A stretch of 64,000 nucleotides of DNA from Magicicada septendecula (Eukaryota > Arthropoda > Insecta > Hemiptera > Cicadidae). The stretch lies in contig CM068367.1 of the NCBI GenBank assembly GCA_034769895.1, positions 320,465,662-320,529,661 on the forward strand. Reading direction: 5' to 3'. Shown here in pieces: positions 12,745-22,532 of this stretch. Made by a program: the position numbers and the translations under genes. The notes below the pieces were generated by a model. The model searched no databases. It saw only the letters and a program-made list of their open reading frames with translations, and was not told the origin of the DNA. The number at the start of each line of letters is the position of its first letter. The stretch's first letter is position 1.

Positions 12745-12881
12745 TTTAAAATCGATGCCGGGTGTGGGAGGCAATCGCGCCCAAATGAGCGACAGTTTCT
12801 GTCGAAGTAATTTCAAACTTCAATAACTCGGCTAAAAATTGACATAGCGCCGCCATCTTAGTCTCGTTTTAAAGAGGAAGG

Positions 12882-14423
12882 ATGAACGTTTGTGCCAGTA
12901 CTGCTCGGACATTCGTGGCAACCGGACGTCGCGAACTGCGCACGCGCAAAGTGAACCCACGATTTTCGACTTTTCGGATTCGACACGTGTCCATAAACGG
13001 GATCATATCTCAGAGACTATTACAACTCAGGCGGCATCTGACGAGCCTGGGTCAAGTATGGATGTGGATTTCGTTGCTGATGAGATGGAGAGTGCAATGG
13101 AGGTCGATCCAGACCAATCGGAGCCACTTGGCATACCCAGTATGGCGACGGAGGCCCAAAATTGGACTTGTACCGGGGCCGACAACTACTTTAAAAAAAC
13201 ATTCTTAGACAACGACTTTGGCCATAAATGTGACATTTGCGACCGCCTGTGGTTCAAAAATGATTTAAAACCTACCAATAGGAGTATCACTGACGTACTG
13301 AGAGAAGAGTTCCCAACGGAGGACGTGAGTGGTTTCAGGCTCTGTAACAACTGTAAGGCGCAGTGTTCTAAGGGGCGGATTCCAGCGTTAAGTCTGAGTA
13401 ACGGTTTCGTATATCCGCCGATCCCACCTCTACCCAAACTCGATCCCTTGACTGAGCGCTTGATTTCACCGCGACTCCCTTACATCTAGATACGCAGGCT
13501 GCGAGGATCGAGTTACGGTATCGACGGCCAAGTGATCAAAATCCCAGTGAGTGTCGATACCATGGTATCAAAGTTACCGCGCTCTCTCGACGACGATTAC
13601 GCCATAAATGTGAATTTGAAGAAGAATATCGTGCACAAGTCTAGCTACCTCAGTGGCTATGTAAAGAAGGCAGTGCTCAAGCGCTGGCTAGGGTACTTGA
13701 CGGAGCAGCCGCTCTATCGCTACTACAAAATCGAAGTTGATCTCAACAACCTCACTGCGAATGTGTCCGAGGGTGATGATAGTGGACGTGAAGAGGCAAG
13801 TGATGCTGACAACATGGAATTTATGAATGTGGATGGAGTGCTACCCTCAGAGATTGTACAGGCGAGACAACACACTATGCTGTGGAATGAGGATCACTGT
13901 CTCAATCTTGCTCCCGGTCAACATTCACACCCGCTGAATATAATTTCCGATCTACACGCCGAGGAGCTCTCGTTTCCGGCCATATACTATGGTGTCGCGA
14001 GACAATTCAAGCCGAGTATCACAGTCACTCCGTTTATGATGTGTACCTCTGAGATACGGCGAAGCGATCGCCGTGGCGTCACTTTCAGTCACATTCTCTA
14101 CATGGCGATGAAAATATGACGCATACGAGTGAGGGACCGGCATCTTCAATGCTTTCAGATGCCTCAGACAGACAGAGAGGGTGACTCGTGAGATGATTGA
14201 GGATAAAGAGTTTGTAGATGGAATGATCGATACAAACTTGGCATTTCTGAAGAGTATTCCAAACTCAGTGCAGTATTGGTCCAATAGGAAGAAGGACTTG
14301 TTCGCCATGATTCGACAGCTCGGTAAGCCCACTGCCTTTCTCACGATGAGTGCAAACGAGACGCGCTGGCCACATTTGCTCTCCATATTGAAGAAGTGGT
14401 CTCGCAGGAGACGCGTCGCTTGA
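12882..14423 (+). pseudogene. Helentron N-terminal region (pre-Rep, DUF6570-like)
   Basis: Broken reading frame in three pieces. Frame A (about 12890-13489) has an acidic stretch and a C-x2-C...C-x2-C cluster (HKCDICDRLWF, then FRLCNNCKAQC), probably zinc-binding. It is stopped by TAG at 13487 and continues in the same phase through VIKIPVSVDTMVSKLPR and HKSSYLSGYV to a TGA at 14117. A second piece (14181-14423) has shifted phase and contains FLKSIPNSVQYW and FLTMSANETRWPHLL, segments typical of Helitron replicases. The start codon is uncertain: the ATG at 12882 lies in another phase. Confidence 0.75.
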
Positions 14424-14445
14424 TCCGCTCGGTGAGGGCGATATA

Positions 14446-15236
14446 ATGGAACGACTGCACGCGTATCAGCGTGCGCATTTGGTCAACGAGGATCCAGTCA
14501 TCTGCTGTATCTACTTTAAGAAGCTAGTAGATACTGTCATGTCTCTGTTGCAGTCCAAGGTGGCCACGAGGAATCCGTTTGGGCACTATCGTATTGTCGA
14601 CCACTTCTTGCGCATAGAATTTCAACACAGGGGCAGCCCACATGCGCACATCCTCCTCTGGCGTAACGGAGATCCGCGAGAGCGAGTCAGCGAGGATATG
14701 CCGGAGACGGTTCGAATGCTCGACACACTGTGTGCTCAGTCGACAAGGCGACACTGCGAGATGAGAGTTACATCGGTAATCAGACACATAAGCACACGTT
14801 CACTTGTACCAAGCGAAGTGAGAAGACTTGTAGATTCAACATCCCTTACTGGCCAATGGCAGACTCTCGAGTGTTGTTACCCCTGAGTAAGGATGACGCA
14901 AGGCGAGCGGTCCTTCAGCGCAAGGCCACCAAGGTGCGAGAACGACTGGAGACTAGGGTTTACAGCGACATGCGGGCCTTTCTTATCGACAACAAGCTCG
15001 ACTATCCGCGATATCTGGACATGGTGCGCTCTACGATTAAGAGGCCGACTGTGTACTTTAAGCGAGACTTACATCAGATCTACATCAATACATTCAACCC
15101 ATGGGTGGCCTCCGTTTTAAATTCCGACAGTGATCTTCAATTGATTCTGGATGAGTATTCTTGTGCCTCCTATGTTGTAGAGTATGTCAATAAATCAAAC
15201 AGGGGCATGAGTCAGCTGCACCGCGAGCTCATCTAA
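14446..15236 (+). pseudogene. Helentron Rep (HUH nuclease) domain
   Basis: Two overlapping frames with an indel near 14720-14735. The first contains the HUH metal-binding motif in IEFQHRGSPHAHILLW, which in Helitrons coordinates the metal for strand nicking. The second carries a Cys/His-bearing HTFTCTKRSEKTCRF segment and, near its end, the two-tyrosine motif YVVEYVNKSNRGMS. The tyrosines of that motif form the covalent DNA link in rolling-circle replication. In the canonical motif a Lys precedes the second tyrosine; here it is Glu. An in-frame TAA at 15234 interrupts the path into the helicase. Confidence 0.85.
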
Positions 15237-15272
15237 CTCCACGAGGAATTCCCATACTGTGACGGACAACAA

Positions 15273-17653
15273 TTGCTCACGAAAATCGGGTTGCGTGTAT
15301 TGAACAGCAAAGAGATGACCGCACAAGAGGCGGCGTGGTATCTGTTGAGGCAGCCGATGAGTCAAGCCTCAAGGTACGTGACTATGATACCTACAGTTTG
15401 GCCGATAGAGCGCTACAAGTCGAATAAGTGCAAGTCCGTTATGGATAGACAGGGCATCGCTGCAGACAGCGTGGACATTTGGACCAAGAGTGTCATTCAA
15501 CGCTACGAGGAGAGGCCTGGAAATCTCGAGGGAATCAACTTGGCCCAATTTGCCACGTGGTATGCGCCGAGTAACTTGAAGAGGCGAGCCGGTAACAAGG
15601 ATATCGAAGATGACGAAGAAGATGGAGAGGACACCTGCGACAATATTGTAGCCGAATTTAGAAGACGCGACGTTTGTAGGGTCATACGATTTCGAAACTA
15701 CGACATAGGCGATCTCAACAACTTGAAGAGGGAGATGGTGACGCTATATCTTCCATTTCGAAACGAGGTACGAGACATTTTGGATCGCGACAAGTTTCTT
15801 CAGATTTACGACGCGCGAAACGAGGAAATTATGAACTGTCGGAAGGAATTTCAGAACAACATTGACATTGACGCGTTGCTGGAGGAGATACAGGCGCTTT
15901 GTATAATTGAGGAGGAGCAGAGGCGAGACGAGCGAGATTCTAATGGTGTAGCGGGGCCAGCGCTTGAGAGGCGCCAGGCTGATGCTGTCGCGCCCAACGA
16001 CGATGACTTTGATATTGCACAGAGAGCATCTAATGTGACTGCTGTAGGGCGCCGATCGAATGTAATGGCGAAGCAGGACTACTGTGAGTTGATGCGCAAG
16101 ACAAATAGAATTCACGCGTCCGAGTCGAGTGAGCCGCCAATACAGATATTCTTTTCAGGGCCAGCGGGGTGTGGCAAGACATTTACTCTCAAGCTCGCGA
16201 TGGAAACGTATCACAGATTCTCTCAGGTACACAACGCTGTGAACAATTCTTACGTGGCATGCGCCTCGACTGGCAAAGCCGCAGTGGCTCTGGGCGGAGT
16301 CACTGTGCACTCGGCATTCCGGCTGACACAATCGAGGACTATACACGGCATGAGTTACGAGACGCTGCAACACTACAGACATGCGTTTCCCAATGTAAAG
16401 TGTGTGATTGTGGATGAGGTCAGCATGATTGGGAGTCACATATTTCACTCTGTGGACGCACGACTACAACAGACAACCGGCAGGTACGGGGAGAACTTTG
16501 GAGGTATGGGTATGATATTCTGCGGTGATTTCAGACAACTCTCTCCAGTGAACGCGTCACCGGTATACAAGTTTGCGCGCAACGCGTCAAACATCGGTGG
16601 TAACGGATTGTGGCAGTCGCTCGATTACTTCCAACTCGTACGGGTCATGCGACAGGCAAACGTAGCGTTCTCAGAAATATTGACTGCGATAGGTGACGGT
16701 CGGGCTCTGAGTGTCGAACAGAGGAAAATCATAGACGGAAGATTCAGAACAGTCGAGTGGTGTAGTGAACATCTGCAAGGAGTCGTGCGCCTCTTTCATC
16801 GCAACCATCAAGTCGAAATGTTCAACTCCCAGGCAATCCCACAAAGTGAGTGTATGCAGAAAATCGCAGATGACTTGGTCACGGGATTCAAGAGTGACGC
16901 GGAGCGCACCAATGCAGTCACGCCCTTACACAAGATGAGTCTCGCAGAGAGCGGCAGCCTGCCGTACAAGATTGACTTGGCTACAGGGAATCCGTATATG
17001 ATTACTGTAAATGTCGATGTCGAAGATGGAATCGTCAATGGGGCTATCGGAACACTGAGACACATTGAGATATTCGACAACAGCACAACCGATCAACCAT
17101 CCACTTCAACTACTGTACCTACCACAGCATCTCCCTCGCTACGGGTGTGGATGGAATTTCCAGATAACATTGGGCGGCGTTTAAAAATTAAAAGCAAGCC
17201 CTTGATAATGAGCAAGCCAGGAGTATGGATACCCATAGCATTACGGACGAGCAAAATAAGTCTAGGCGGAACGATCAAATGTAGGCGCATCCAATTTCCA
17301 CTTACTCCGGCCTGTGCGCTGACCATTCACAAGTCTCAAGGTGGTACATTCGATTCGATTGTATACGATTACAATAAGAACCAGCAACAACAACTTGTAT
17401 ACGTGGCCATGAGTCGAGTCACGAGTCTCGAGGGCCTTTATCTGACAAATGAGAAAAATGATTACAGATTCTACCACGCCTCTGGGTCGGGGTCGCCGTC
17501 AGTCAAAGAAATAAGAGACGAATACGAGCGCCTCGGGAGTCATCGGCTCCATACTGTAACACAAGCGATCAAAGAATTTTGCGAATGGCAGCACAGCCTC
17601 CCGGGAGAGCCTCCACGCCCTATGTCGACATTCATCATAGTCGATCTAAACGT
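15273..17653 (+). pseudogene. Helentron PIF1-like helicase domain, cut by LTR insertion
   Basis: A long open stretch encoding a superfamily 1B helicase that unwinds DNA during rolling-circle transposition. Motifs seen: FFSGPAGCGKTFTLK (Walker A), VIVDEVSMIG (Walker B), MIFCGDFRQLSP (motif III), ALTIHKSQGGTFD (motif V) and YVAMSRVTSLEGLYL (motif VI). The first residues continue the same phase as the Rep piece, so the two were one ORF apart from the TAA. The Helentron-derived coding ends at the TSD (17650-17653). The next 25 bases before the stop at 17678 belong to the Gypsy LTR and add a few foreign residues. Confidence 0.92.
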
Positions 17654-19246
17654 TGTAACGTCACAGAACGTTCCATAAAAAGAAATCATTTATATAGTAA
17701 GTTAGCATAAGAGGAAAGTGAGGTGAACAGTATCGAACCCAAGTAGTCCCAAAAAATTGTGTAATTTTGTATAATAATTATTTCTATCAACTTGAAAAAA
17801 AAACGACCAAACTATGACTAAGACAAAAACCCCATATATATTATTAAAGTGAATAAGAGTGAAAAAACCATAAGACACTATAAGAGAGAGAAATAATGTC
17901 AGAATCAACCAAAATAAAGTCAATAATTATTCAGTTTTATAACTATGAATAGAGTATTAAAAACTATTTTTTGTGAATAAATGGACATGATCCATTATTA
18001 TATTATGTGATGTAAATAAAATAAATGTATTAAATGACTTAAATACATTATTAGAAAGAATCTAAGTTAAAATAAAAATTGTATATTTGCAATGACAAAA
18101 AATATTAATGTGTTGGATTTGAGACCATACACCAAGATTTCATGAAAAAATTAATTATTATCAGATTTAAATAAAAACTATATGTAATTGTCAAGCAGAC
18201 AATAGTGAACAATTTATCTTAAATAAAGGAAGCTGTCAAATGAATAAAAAACAGTCAAAATAGCCAAAAACAGTGTTAACTAAAAACATGTAATAGGCAT
18301 CTAATATTGTATAATTTATGAATTTAATGTTGCCAAAATGCAACCAAACTGTATTAGAAAGCTGTAATATGATATAAAGCAACTATACTAATATACCTGA
18401 CCAACTTTAACATTGTAATAGTCAAGTTAGCAAAATATTTACTTATACCATGTATGGCTGGAACCAATTATCCAGTACAAAAATAATCATATCTGGCTAA
18501 ATACTTACATAATACTAACAAAATAAAATAGAAAGGTACAATACTCAGTATACCTTAATAAGAAACAAACTCAGTTGAAAGTAAAGTCAATTCTAAAAGA
18601 ATTTAACTAATTAGAGTGAGATTTGTCACGCCATAAAAAAGGACATCTCAAGACCAATCAATGATGCTATGTCATCTTGTGATAAATATAATATATGTAC
18701 AGAGTAACCAGGTATCACAAAAGATAGACAAAATAATAAACTCTGTGTGTACAGTAGTGAAATAATACATATATTAAAGAAAAAGACTAATCATTGTATT
18801 AGAAAACTGACAAGAATCTAGGCCATGAGCAGAGGCCATATAAAATTGTATTTATTTGTGTTTTATCTATGTTAAAATTTGTTTATTTTGTTGTAGGAAA
18901 GTAGTAGTAGTAGATGTTCAACTTGTGGAAGGAACTTAGTAACTCCACAACAATTTTTGTTATAAAAAATGAGTTTTCAATGACAACAACTCAAGGTGAG
19001 GGTTGTATATTGTATTGTTTATTAGATTTAAGTTAATTAGAAACCAATCATATTTAGTATCGCTAGATTCAGTTAAAAACAGGGAATCTAAATGTATTAA
19101 TGGCATACAAATTGTGAGTACTAATGTAAAACTGTTTGATAAATACCAGAGTAATTTTTGAAATATCCTTTGTATGAAGAATAAGAAATTCGTTCTAAAA
19201 GCTTCTACGGAAGTGAAAATTGTTCTATGACATTCCATTTCGTTTA

Positions 19247-19264
19247 TTCTCGAACATTCTAGAA
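19247..19264 (+). promoter_or_regulatory. Perfect heat-shock element in Gypsy-1 LTR
   Basis: TTCTCGAACATTCTAGAA is four contiguous alternating nGAAn units (TTC..GAA..TTC..GAA), the consensus bound by HSF trimers. It ends 55 bp upstream of the TATA box and is conserved unchanged in the 3' LTR at 35238-35255. Looser GAA/TTC units lie just upstream (19190-19215). Heat-inducible transcription is an inference. Confidence 0.65.
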
Positions 19265-19318
19265 AGAATTTTTACACAAATATACCGGAAGTCGATGAAA
19301 ACAGTCATCCTGAATTAG

Positions 19319-19326
19319 TATAAAAG
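19319..19326 (+). promoter_or_regulatory. TATA box of Gypsy-1 LTR
   Basis: TATAAAAG, followed by GAGAG. Transcription would start about 25-30 bp downstream, near 19350. The same box occurs in the 3' LTR at 35310-35317. Confidence 0.7.
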
Positions 19327-20546
19327 AGAGACCAAATTCGACCCAGAAACACTTGAAACTTGAACTCCAGAACTGATGCATCACCCACAACACTGATCCA
19401 CGCAGCTAAGGCGAAACCGAAGAGGCGAGAAATCGACAAGACACGGCAGGAAGGCTTTTCCCGTACATAGACATACCGACTGACTTAACCTCAACGAGAA
19501 TCTTCGCCAAAAGTATCGCTGAAATAGAGCAGCGATACGGCAAATTTTAATAGAAATCACGCAGCCAGAACGTCCAGCGGCCCAGGAAGGACCAAAAATT
19601 TAAATAGAGAACGAATTCTGCTGTGTTCGCATTGACTGACTAACTTGACAAATAATTCCCCCTAACGTAAACATACAATATACAAAGCCTTCCTCAACAC
19701 TGCATGGGAATCAGCGCTGCGGTGGCCGTTTTCTGAATCAACGCTAAACAGCTGATTCGTAACGGCGGCGTTTGAACGATATTCTACTGCCAAACGTTTT
19801 TACGAAAGTGCGGAAAAAGTAAACGATCGCAAAATTTGACTTTAAATAGATTCAGTGTACACCCGAAGAGGCGAGATCGAGAAACTACCCGAAAGGAGTG
19901 TCCAGTGCGAGAATAAATAACCATTGGAACGTGAGTTACCAAAATTAATGTCATTTGTTACCTGGTTACATTTATCACACAGTTGTACTTCACACGCCAC
20001 ACATACACCTTCAAATCACTTAGTTTTTTCTTGTAAGGCATCTAATTGATATGTCTTGGTAGTTCAAAGGAGTCACGTCCTGAGAGTAAAGATTTTTCAC
20101 ATATTAAACTCATGCTTTTCAACTGAGTCAAAATCTGAAATATACTAGCCGATACTTGATTGGATATATAAAAAATTGTCAATAATAATAACTTGTAAAA
20201 TTTTTTCTCTGCAATTTTATAATTTTTTTTTTCTATGAATGTTAGTCCTTCAGACGATTTGTTTGTTTTTAAAGAAGCATTAAACTTAAATGATTTTTCC
20301 AAGCTAAACTGACTTGTTTAAATTTTTCTCGTAGATTTAAAAATTTTATCAATCACATTTTTTTTCTTGGAACAAACGTTTCCAAGTGGCGCCCACAAAA
20401 AGCATAGTATTAAGTTGTGTTACAGGACTACATCACTGCAGAGGATCCAGTCAACAGAGTAAGTAACAAAAGTGCGCGGAGGTAACGCCCGACATTATAC
20501 AACACAAACATTTAAACAACAACACCCAATTCTTTTTGTTATAAAT

Positions 20547-20560
20547 TGGCAGCCCAACTA
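20547..20560 (+). other. Gypsy-1 primer-binding site candidate
   Basis: TGGCAGCCCAACTA begins 3 nt after the 5' LTR. It has the TGG start expected for pairing with a tRNA 3' CCA end. I did not identify the tRNA. Confidence 0.6.
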
Positions 20561-20610
20561 GTGAGGCTTGAAAAAGACGGAACAAGCCCGGCAACTACCA
20601 ACATATTAAA

Positions 20611-21540
20611 ATGCCGCAACCTAAGGGAAAAAAGGTGAAGAAGACTGTGGAACCCGAGTTAAGTGTGGAAGACGGAGAGGCAGCACAAATGGAGGAAACG
20701 GAATTAGAACCGCCCACACTAGAAATGGAAAGACCGGTACAAACGGCAGAAGAGTTAGAGGAGCAAACGGGAGAAGAACCCATACAAATGGTAGAACAAA
20801 CAGAGAAACCCGAACCAGAAAAGATAACAGCAAGCGTTGACATGAATGCAATAATGATGATGCTCCAAGGAATGACAAAATCCCTGAAGGAGGATATGAA
20901 CAAAAATACAGAATCCCTGAAAGAGGATATGAATAAAAACAGGCTGGAAGATAAGGAGAAATTAGACAAAAACATAGAATCTTTAAAGAAGGATATAACC
21001 GAGAAAATAGATGACAATGGGAAAAAGCTAGAGCTATTTCAGAAGGCGAATGAAAAAAGTATAGAGTCCCTGAAAAAAGAAATTAGCATAAAGTACGAAA
21101 CAGTAACCAAAAAGATCGATGATAATAAAATCGATAGTGACAGGAAGGTCGAGAATATGGAGAAACAGTTGGAAAGGTTACGGGAGGGAAACAATACACG
21201 TTTCGAAAATATAGAGGAACAAGCAGTAGAGACCAAACAAGATGTTAGAAAGCTTGAAAACATGGTAAGGCAGAACCAAGACGCCATCATGCAGGAGGTG
21301 GGAGAAGTCCAGCACATCGCTAACAGGCTGGACGAACAAATAAAAACTAACAAAAATAGCATACTGGAAATAGACCAGAGAGAGAAAAACCTGCAGGAAA
21401 GATTAGAGGCGCTGAGAGACACACCAATACTAAACACTCATACGTGTCATGGTGAAAACGGAAGTAATCAACTTCCAGGACTATCGACGAAACCCAATGG
21501 AATTTTTGGAAAGAATGGAGGAGGTTATTGGGAGAAGTAG
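20611..21540 (+). CDS. Gypsy-1 Gag N-terminal coiled-coil region
   Basis: A 309-codon frame starting at an ATG only 67 nt after the LTR. After an acidic, Glu-rich start it is a long Lys/Glu coiled coil with repeated SLKEDMNKN-type units (about residues 85-265). Gypsy-2 has the same layout in its single Gag-Pol frame. In Gypsy-1 the frame runs out at a TAG at 21538, while the capsid-like part continues in the +1 phase. Everything after about residue 275 here is therefore probably out-of-phase readthrough. Either an indel broke Gag or two proteins are made. Confidence 0.7.
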   Translation: MPQPKGKKVKKTVEPELSVEDGEAAQMEETELEPPTLEMERPVQTAEELEEQTGEEPIQMVEQTEKPEPEKITASVDMNAIMMMLQGMTKSLKEDMNKNTESLKEDMNKNRLEDKEKLDKNIESLKKDITEKIDDNGKKLELFQKANEKSIESLKKEISIKYETVTKKIDDNKIDSDRKVENMEKQLERLREGNNTRFENIEEQAVETKQDVRKLENMVRQNQDAIMQEVGEVQHIANRLDEQIKTNKNSILEIDQREKNLQERLEALRDTPILNTHTCHGENGSNQLPGLSTKPNGIFGKNGGGYWEK

Positions 21541-22498
21541 AGAAACAAGGTGGGACAGGATAAGAGAGATGCTTGACGAGACGTTTAAAAATACTAAGGA
21601 TAACTGGTGGATAGCGGTACGACCCGAAATAACGAATTTAGCAGAGTTTAAACGCCAGTTTAAGGAAAAGTATTGGTCAGAGACCGCACAAAACAGGGTA
21701 AGAATGGACATTTTCTATGGCAAATACGACGCGTCCTATGGACAATCCCCGACGTCTTATTTCCTGGGAAAGGTATGTTTAGCACGGAAGTTGATACCGC
21801 CGATCCCAGAAGAATGTTTGGTAAGGCAGTTAGCTGGACATTACAGCTATGGTATCAAGGATGCCCAATTATACCAACAGATTAGCAAAATAGCCGATCT
21901 GGCCAAATTATTGGAAATTTGCGAATCCACAGGAAGGTTCCAGGATTACCAACCCCCCAATCGTAAGGTAGAGTACAACAACAATAATAACGGACCAAAC
22001 CGGAATGGAGGTGGGAACGGTAATAATCTAAACACCAATAATCAGAATAATAATATCCCACCAAATGGCCGAAATGATAACATTCAGGGCCCAATTAACC
22101 GCAACTATCCGGGACCAAACAGAGGTAATTACACCGGGAATAACTACGGTAGGAACTTCCACCAGGGAAACGGTTATCGCGGGAATAATTATAGAGGAAG
22201 TAATTATGGTCAACGTAATGGTTATCGCAACGGGGGAAACCAAGGAGGAGGCGATAGGAGAAACCAAAATGAATATAGGCCCCAGGTAAATTATACAATT
22301 GACAATAACCGACGGCCATATCCACCTAATGTACCCACTTACATGTTTTACCCACAACAGGCGCCAGGTAGCCAGGGTAACACGGCGAATAGACAACCTA
22401 TTAACGGTAATCCCGAGGTCAGGCAGGAAACACAGACGGGTCAGCAACCCAATGTTCCGGGAGACCGGGCCAATGAGACAGTGGCTCATTTAAACTAA
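21449..22498 (+). CDS. Gypsy-1 Gag capsid-like region with Asn/Gly-rich tail
   Basis: A 349-codon frame in phase +1 to the coiled-coil piece. Residues 1-160 resemble a Ty3/Gypsy capsid (NPMEFLERMEE, NWWIAVRPEITN, FKRQFKEKYWSE). Gypsy-2 shows the same segments (PMEFLKEL, IWWRVIRNQISN, FKEAFSLKYWG). Residues about 175-280 are an Asn/Gly/Arg-rich low-complexity tail with YRGNNYRG-like units, in the place where a CCHC nucleocapsid is usual; no zinc knuckle is seen. The stop at 22496-22498 directly follows a -1 slippery heptamer. Confidence 0.8.
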   Translation: MVKTEVINFQDYRRNPMEFLERMEEVIGRSRETRWDRIREMLDETFKNTKDNWWIAVRPEITNLAEFKRQFKEKYWSETAQNRVRMDIFYGKYDASYGQSPTSYFLGKVCLARKLIPPIPEECLVRQLAGHYSYGIKDAQLYQQISKIADLAKLLEICESTGRFQDYQPPNRKVEYNNNNNGPNRNGGGNGNNLNTNNQNNNIPPNGRNDNIQGPINRNYPGPNRGNYTGNNYGRNFHQGNGYRGNNYRGSNYGQRNGYRNGGNQGGGDRRNQNEYRPQVNYTIDNNRRPYPPNVPTYMFYPQQAPGSQGNTANRQPINGNPEVRQETQTGQQPNVPGDRANETVAHLN

Positions 22499-22532
22499 AC
22501 GCGGCAGTGAAAAAGGAAAACCGCCCTTCACT
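22489..22532 (+). promoter_or_regulatory. Programmed -1 frameshift signal, gag to pol
   Basis: The heptamer TTTAAAC (22489-22495) sits in the gag phase as T TTA AAC, immediately before the gag TAA. After a 5-nt spacer, GCGG (22501-22504) can pair with CCGC (22521-22524), and AGTGAA (22506-22511) with TTCACT (22527-22532). The pairings cross, giving a possible H-type pseudoknot, or a simple hairpin if only the second forms. A -1 slip moves ribosomes into the pol phase, which is open from 22477 on and has no ATG at its start. Confidence 0.75.

Larger units (their letters stand above)
17654..20543 (+). repeat. Gypsy-1 5' LTR, 2890 bp
   Basis: Matches 26925-28354 joined to 35071-36542. It is very long for an insect Ty3/Gypsy LTR. 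A TATA box at 19319 implies about 1.7 kb of U3 and about 1.2 kb of R-U5. No meaningful ORF was found in it. Confidence 0.95.
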
